This document shows, piece by piece, positions 8,557 to 10,624 of a stretch of DNA of 10,624 bases (within the stretch, counting starts at the first letter, position 1; every line of letters starts with the position of its first letter). Under the pieces are notes generated by a model that saw only the letters and a list, made by a program, of their open reading frames with translations, was not told where the DNA came from and searched no databases. This DNA is from Erysipelotrichaceae bacterium (GTDB lineage Bacteria; Bacillota_I; Bacilli_A; Erysipelotrichales; Erysipelotrichaceae). The stretch spans positions 1 to 10,624 of the forward strand of contig JAILBD010000020.1 in NCBI GenBank assembly GCA_024681275.1, in the 5' to 3' direction. Both the position numbers and the translations under genes were made by a program.

Positions 8557-8579
8557 TTAGGTGCCTAATATTTAGGTAC
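8557..8579. promoter_or_regulatory. Probable MarR-type operator
   Basis: The plus strand reads TTAGG-TG-CCTAA-TAT-TTAGG, three alternating half-sites. The core GTGCCTAATATTTAGGTAC (8561-8579) is a 19-bp palindrome with one mismatched pair. It begins about 7 nt downstream of the -10 box, over the predicted transcription start, and ends before the ribosome binding site. This suits autorepression by the MarR-type protein. The site is seen directly; the binding partner is inferred. Confidence 0.7.
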
Positions 8580-8585
8580 ATAAAC

Positions 8586-8615
8586 AATATAGAATAAATG
8601 AATATCTCCTGTCAA
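8586..8615 (-). promoter_or_regulatory. Promoter of the marR-surE unit
   Basis: A perfect -35 box TTGACA (8615-8610) and a -10 box TATATT (8591-8586) are separated by 18 nt. The predicted start of transcription lies near 8579, inside the palindromic operator. With so strong a promoter, expression would depend mainly on the repressor. Confidence 0.8.
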
Positions 8616-8629
8616 TGACTTTCGGTACA

Positions 8630-8655
8630 AAATGAAAAGCCCCCTTCAGGGCTTC
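8630..8655 (-). terminator. Intrinsic terminator after the membrane protein gene
   Basis: On the minus strand AAGCCC (8654-8649) pairs with GGGCTT (8642-8637) around a 6-nt loop, followed by TTCATTTT. It begins 8 nt after the TAG stop of the upstream membrane protein gene and separates it from the marR promoter. Confidence 0.8.
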
Positions 8656-8662
8656 ATCATGT

Positions 8663-9145
8663 CTATATGTGTTTCCACTGGAAATGATACTTCTCTGACA
8701 GCTCCCCCATCATCCGCAGCTGACTCTTGTAGCACTTGATCTTATCGGAATTGAACGTAACGATCTCGTTTCCCTTGAAGAGTCCGCCCAGGTGATAACC
8801 CTTGATCTGTTTGCGATCCAACATCTGACCCGAGATCACCAGCTTGTTGCCCTTGACGAAGATGTAGCGGTTGGAATCAAAGAAGATATCCGCGAACATC
8901 GTCGCGATCAGGAAAGCGAAGATCACACAGATCAGCGTATTCAGAGTCTTGTCACCCGGATCGAAGAAAAGGAAATAGACCGTCATAAGGATCATCAGCA
9001 CGACAAGAGCTCCATGTTTGATGACCCAGGCCGGATCGACATCGTACTTCTCATAATCATCATACTTGTTCTTTTCATCCTGTCTCGTCCAGAAATTGAT
9101 GACCAGGGAAATGACCAGAACGGCCGCTGTGATCGCAATGTTCAT
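8663..9145 (-). CDS. Small membrane protein with a cytoplasmic C-terminal domain
   Basis: I do not recognise this gene with confidence. It encodes 160 residues. Three hydrophobic segments are visible: about 3-18, 43-61 and 68-88. A charged loop rich in Asp, Glu and Lys lies between the first two, and only a short DPGDKT turn lies between the last two. By the positive-inside rule, the N-terminus should be outside and the C-terminus inside. The C-terminal part (93-160) looks like a small beta-rich fold followed by a helix: YIFVKGNKLVISGQ, IVTFNSDKIKCY, then LRMMGELSEKYH. It recalls bacterial PH-like or DUF5673-type domains, but this is only a resemblance. The start is supported by AAGAGG about 8 nt upstream. 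The gene stands between two terminators, so it is probably transcribed alone. Confidence 0.75.
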   Translation of the reverse strand: MNIAITAAVLVISLVINFWTRQDEKNKYDDYEKYDVDPAWVIKHGALVVLMILMTVYFLFFDPGDKTLNTLICVIFAFLIATMFADIFFDSNRYIFVKGNKLVISGQMLDRKQIKGYHLGGLFKGNEIVTFNSDKIKCYKSQLRMMGELSEKYHFQWKHI

Positions 9146-9187
9146 AAGGATACCTCTTTTCTTCTACCATTTTAGCCGATAAGAGAG

Positions 9188-9212
9188 AAAAAGAAAAACG
9201 GCTTGCGCCGTT
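9188..9212 (-). terminator. Intrinsic terminator after the HAD gene
   Basis: On the minus strand AACGGC (9212-9207) pairs perfectly with GCCGTT (9202-9197) around a GCAA tetraloop, followed by TTTCTTTTT. The stem begins in the last base of the HAD stop codon. It is a strong Rho-independent terminator that closes the dtd-DUF951-HAD unit. Confidence 0.9.
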
Positions 9213-9883
9213 CATCTTTCATTTTCGAGTATCCCATAGAGTTCTCTGAGATCACTGATGCGATACCCCTTGTAGTTCTTTGCCTTCTTGTCGCTGTCCT
9301 TGCACACCCAGACCGGGACCATGCCCGCCCTGTATGCCCCCAGGATATCGGAAGAGAAGACATCGCCGATCATCAGACATTCATCACATCTGACGCCCAG
9401 CCTTTCGGCCATCATCACGAAGATCTCCTTGTCCGGCTTGTGGACACCCAGATCGCCGGAGACCATGACCTCATCAAAATATGCTCCGACACCCGTATGA
9501 TCGATCTTGTGATGCTGGGAGAAAGGATCGCCATTGGACAGAAGTCCCAGTTTATACTGGCCTCTCAGCCTCTCCAGCACCCCGATCGCCTCATCCTGCA
9601 GTTTTGTATACTCGTACATGTGGCTGGTATAGAAACAGCTGTAATCACGGATGAAGTCCTTCGGCAGATGGTCCCCGTACTTTGATTCGAAAGCGACCAT
9701 CCTGACAGACATGCTGATGGAGCCGTTGCAGTCATAATACATCAGATCCTGCAGCATCGCCTCATATTCCATCTCATCAAGATCGGAAAAATAAGGCTTC
9801 AGGGAATCATAATAGATGTCATAGGCGTTGGCCAGACGATTGGACAGAGTCCCGTCAAAATCAAAGATCAGAGCCTTGATCAT
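9212..9883 (-). CDS. HAD-family hydrolase, subfamily IA phosphatase
   Basis: A 223-residue haloacid dehalogenase-type phosphatase, probably acting on a small phosphorylated metabolite in the cytoplasm. All four motifs are present: DFDGT at 8-12 with nucleophile Asp8 and general acid Asp10; LLSNG with Ser116; Lys149 in GVHKPD; and MIGDVFSSDI with the metal ligands Asp174 and Asp179. Residues about 17-85 form a helical cap of the C1 type, as in phosphoglycolate phosphatase and YjjG-like enzymes. The substrate cannot be told from sequence. The start overlaps the end of the DUF951 gene by 23 nt and is fixed by the motif so near the N-terminus. The binding site, AAGG at a longish distance, is weak, so translation may depend on the upstream gene. 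A terminator follows directly. Confidence 0.93.
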   Translation of the reverse strand: MIKALIFDFDGTLSNRLANAYDIYYDSLKPYFSDLDEMEYEAMLQDLMYYDCNGSISMSVRMVAFESKYGDHLPKDFIRDYSCFYTSHMYEYTKLQDEAIGVLERLRGQYKLGLLSNGDPFSQHHKIDHTGVGAYFDEVMVSGDLGVHKPDKEIFVMMAERLGVRCDECLMIGDVFSSDILGAYRAGMVPVWVCKDSDKKAKNYKGYRISDLRELYGILENER

Positions 9884-10079
9884 CTGTTTCAGCCTTCTGA
9901 ATGATCTTCTTGCATTTGCGCTCGAAGTCCGGTCTCTCCATCATGACGATGGCACCGCAGCCTTCGCACTTGATCTTGATATCGACACCCATGCGTACGA
10001 TCTTCCAGTAGTGCGACTTTCTGCACGGATGATCCTTTTTCATCTGAACGATGTCATAGAGCCCGTAATTTTCTACCAT
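9861..10079 (-). CDS. DUF951 family protein
   Basis: A 72-residue protein of the small Firmicutes family DUF951. The characteristic lines are visible: YDIVQMKKDHPC (8-19), IVRMGVDIKIKCEGCG (27-42) and VMMERPDFERKCKKII (44-59). Cys19, Cys38 and Cys41 in the pattern C...CxGC suggest a metal-binding or nucleic-acid-binding fold, but no function is established that I can state. Homologues are often 60-70 residues and sit near core translation or ribosome-related genes. Its ATG overlaps the dtd stop within ATGGTAG, and GAGGT stands 5 nt upstream. Its 3' end overlaps the HAD gene. This arrangement points to one transcript with coupled translation. Confidence 0.9.
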   Translation of the reverse strand: MVENYGLYDIVQMKKDHPCRKSHYWKIVRMGVDIKIKCEGCGAIVMMERPDFERKCKKIIQKAETDDQGSDL

Positions 10080-10522
10080 AATACCTCGCTATCCAGAAGG
10101 ATCGTCACCGGACCGTCGTTGGTCAGGGACACCTTCATATCCGCTCCGAAGATCCCTTCTTCGACCTCCAGACCGAGATCCCTGAGACAGTCGTTGAAGT
10201 GGAGATAGAGCTCCTTCGCCCTCTCTCCGCCCAAAGCATCCGTAAAACTCGGACGATTGCCCTTGGCACAATCGGCATAGAGTGTGAACTGGGAGATCGA
10301 CAGGACCTTGCCCCCGGCATCATAGATGCTGCGGTTGATCTTGCCGTCCTCATCTTCGAAGATCCTCAGTTTGGACATCTTCAAAGCCATCTTCTCGACG
10401 ATCTTTTCATCGTCGGCCAGCCCGAAACCGACCAGGACCATAAAACCCTGATCGATACGACCGGTCGCAGAACCTTCCACGACACAGTCCGCTTTTGAGA
10501 CCCTCTGTACGACTAAACGCAT
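10073..10522 (-). CDS. dtd: D-aminoacyl-tRNA deacylase
   Basis: Dtd hydrolyses D-amino acids, and also glycine, mischarged on tRNA, which protects translation. It is 149 residues long, the usual length. MRLVVQRVSKADCVV is a typical start. The catalytic SQFTLYAD motif lies at 77-84 and the TNDGPVTILLDS motif at 134-145. The latter contains the Gly-Pro pair (137-138) that, in the dimer, reaches into the partner's active site and rejects L-aminoacyl substrates. The ATG follows directly on the TAA of the upstream gene. In many Firmicutes dtd follows relA, but the upstream fragment here does not look like the ACT domain that ends RelA. Confidence 0.97.
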   Translation of the reverse strand: MRLVVQRVSKADCVVEGSATGRIDQGFMVLVGFGLADDEKIVEKMALKMSKLRIFEDEDGKINRSIYDAGGKVLSISQFTLYADCAKGNRPSFTDALGGERAKELYLHFNDCLRDLGLEVEEGIFGADMKVSLTNDGPVTILLDSEVLW

Positions 10523-10624
10523 TTATTTCGTGTTCTTGACCTTGACCCAGAGCTCAGAGATCGTCTTGAGCACTTCCTCATTGTTGTGGAAGACTTCGTC
10601 ATTGGCCGTCCTGTCACGCGGGAT
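10523..10624 (-). CDS. C-terminal end of an unrecognised protein (partial)
   Basis: The last 33 codons and the TAA stop of a gene that enters from the right edge. The visible end, NDEVFHNNEEVLKTISELWV followed by KVKNTK, is a charged helix with a Trp. It faintly recalls the ending of spermidine/putrescine-type solute-binding proteins, but there is too little to assign. It is not the ACT-domain end of RelA, the common neighbour of dtd. It is accepted as coding because the frame is open to the edge, its stop abuts the dtd ATG without a gap, and its codon use resembles the neighbours. Confidence 0.65.
   Translation of the reverse strand: MPRDRTANDEVFHNNEEVLKTISELWVKVKNTK

Noticed and set aside
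9169..9198. Possible promoter for the membrane protein gene, with a TAAAAT -10 box (9174-9169)
   Set aside because: At 17 or 18 nt spacing the -35 position reads TTTTCT or TTTTTC within the previous terminator's U tract, too poor to claim. The gene must have a promoter or read-through, but I cannot place it.
10523..10624. The partial gene read as the end of RelA, because dtd often follows relA
   Set aside because: The visible 33 residues do not have the strand-rich ending of an ACT domain.

Overview
The window is a block of bacterial core chromosome, and every gene I can support lies on the minus strand. The best fit is a Bacillota of the Erysipelotrichia type, with moderate GC content. Three things point there. 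The gene order rplJ-rplL-methyltransferase-rpoB-rpoC is typical of Firmicutes. RpoB is long (1382 aa) with extra sequence before the rifampicin region. RpoB also has Asn where most bacteria have the His of the rifampicin pocket, a state described for Mollicutes. The lineage call is inference from motifs, not from a database search.

Layout in transcription order (high to low coordinates). First, 10624-9188: the end of an unrecognised gene, then dtd (D-aminoacyl-tRNA deacylase), a small DUF951 protein and a HAD-family phosphatase. They are packed with a TAA/ATG junction and two short overlaps, and end in a strong terminator. Second, 9145-8630: a small three-helix membrane protein of unknown function with its own terminator. 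Third, 8615-7213: a promoter with a palindromic operator, a MarR-type regulator, a hairpin and surE (survival nucleotidase), ended by a terminator that overlaps the surE stop codon.

Fourth, 7201-1: a consensus promoter, an L10-type leader RNA with an intrinsic attenuator, then rplJ (L10), rplL (L7/L12), a YbxB/RsmC-like methyltransferase, rpoB (complete) and rpoC (first 419 codons, cut by the window edge just before the catalytic Mg-binding motif). This operon makes the ribosomal stalk and the two large RNA polymerase subunits. The leader offers a classic feedback point for L10-L12.

No mobile elements, CRISPR arrays, tRNAs, rRNAs or defence genes were seen, and no gap between genes exceeds 300 bases. 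I found no convincing undescribed system. The points most worth a second look are the RpoB Asn667 and lineage-specific insertion, the two competing folds in the L10 leader, the MarR operator with its Cys/His/Met-rich N-terminus, and a hairpin that buries a Shine-Dalgarno-like sequence upstream of surE.
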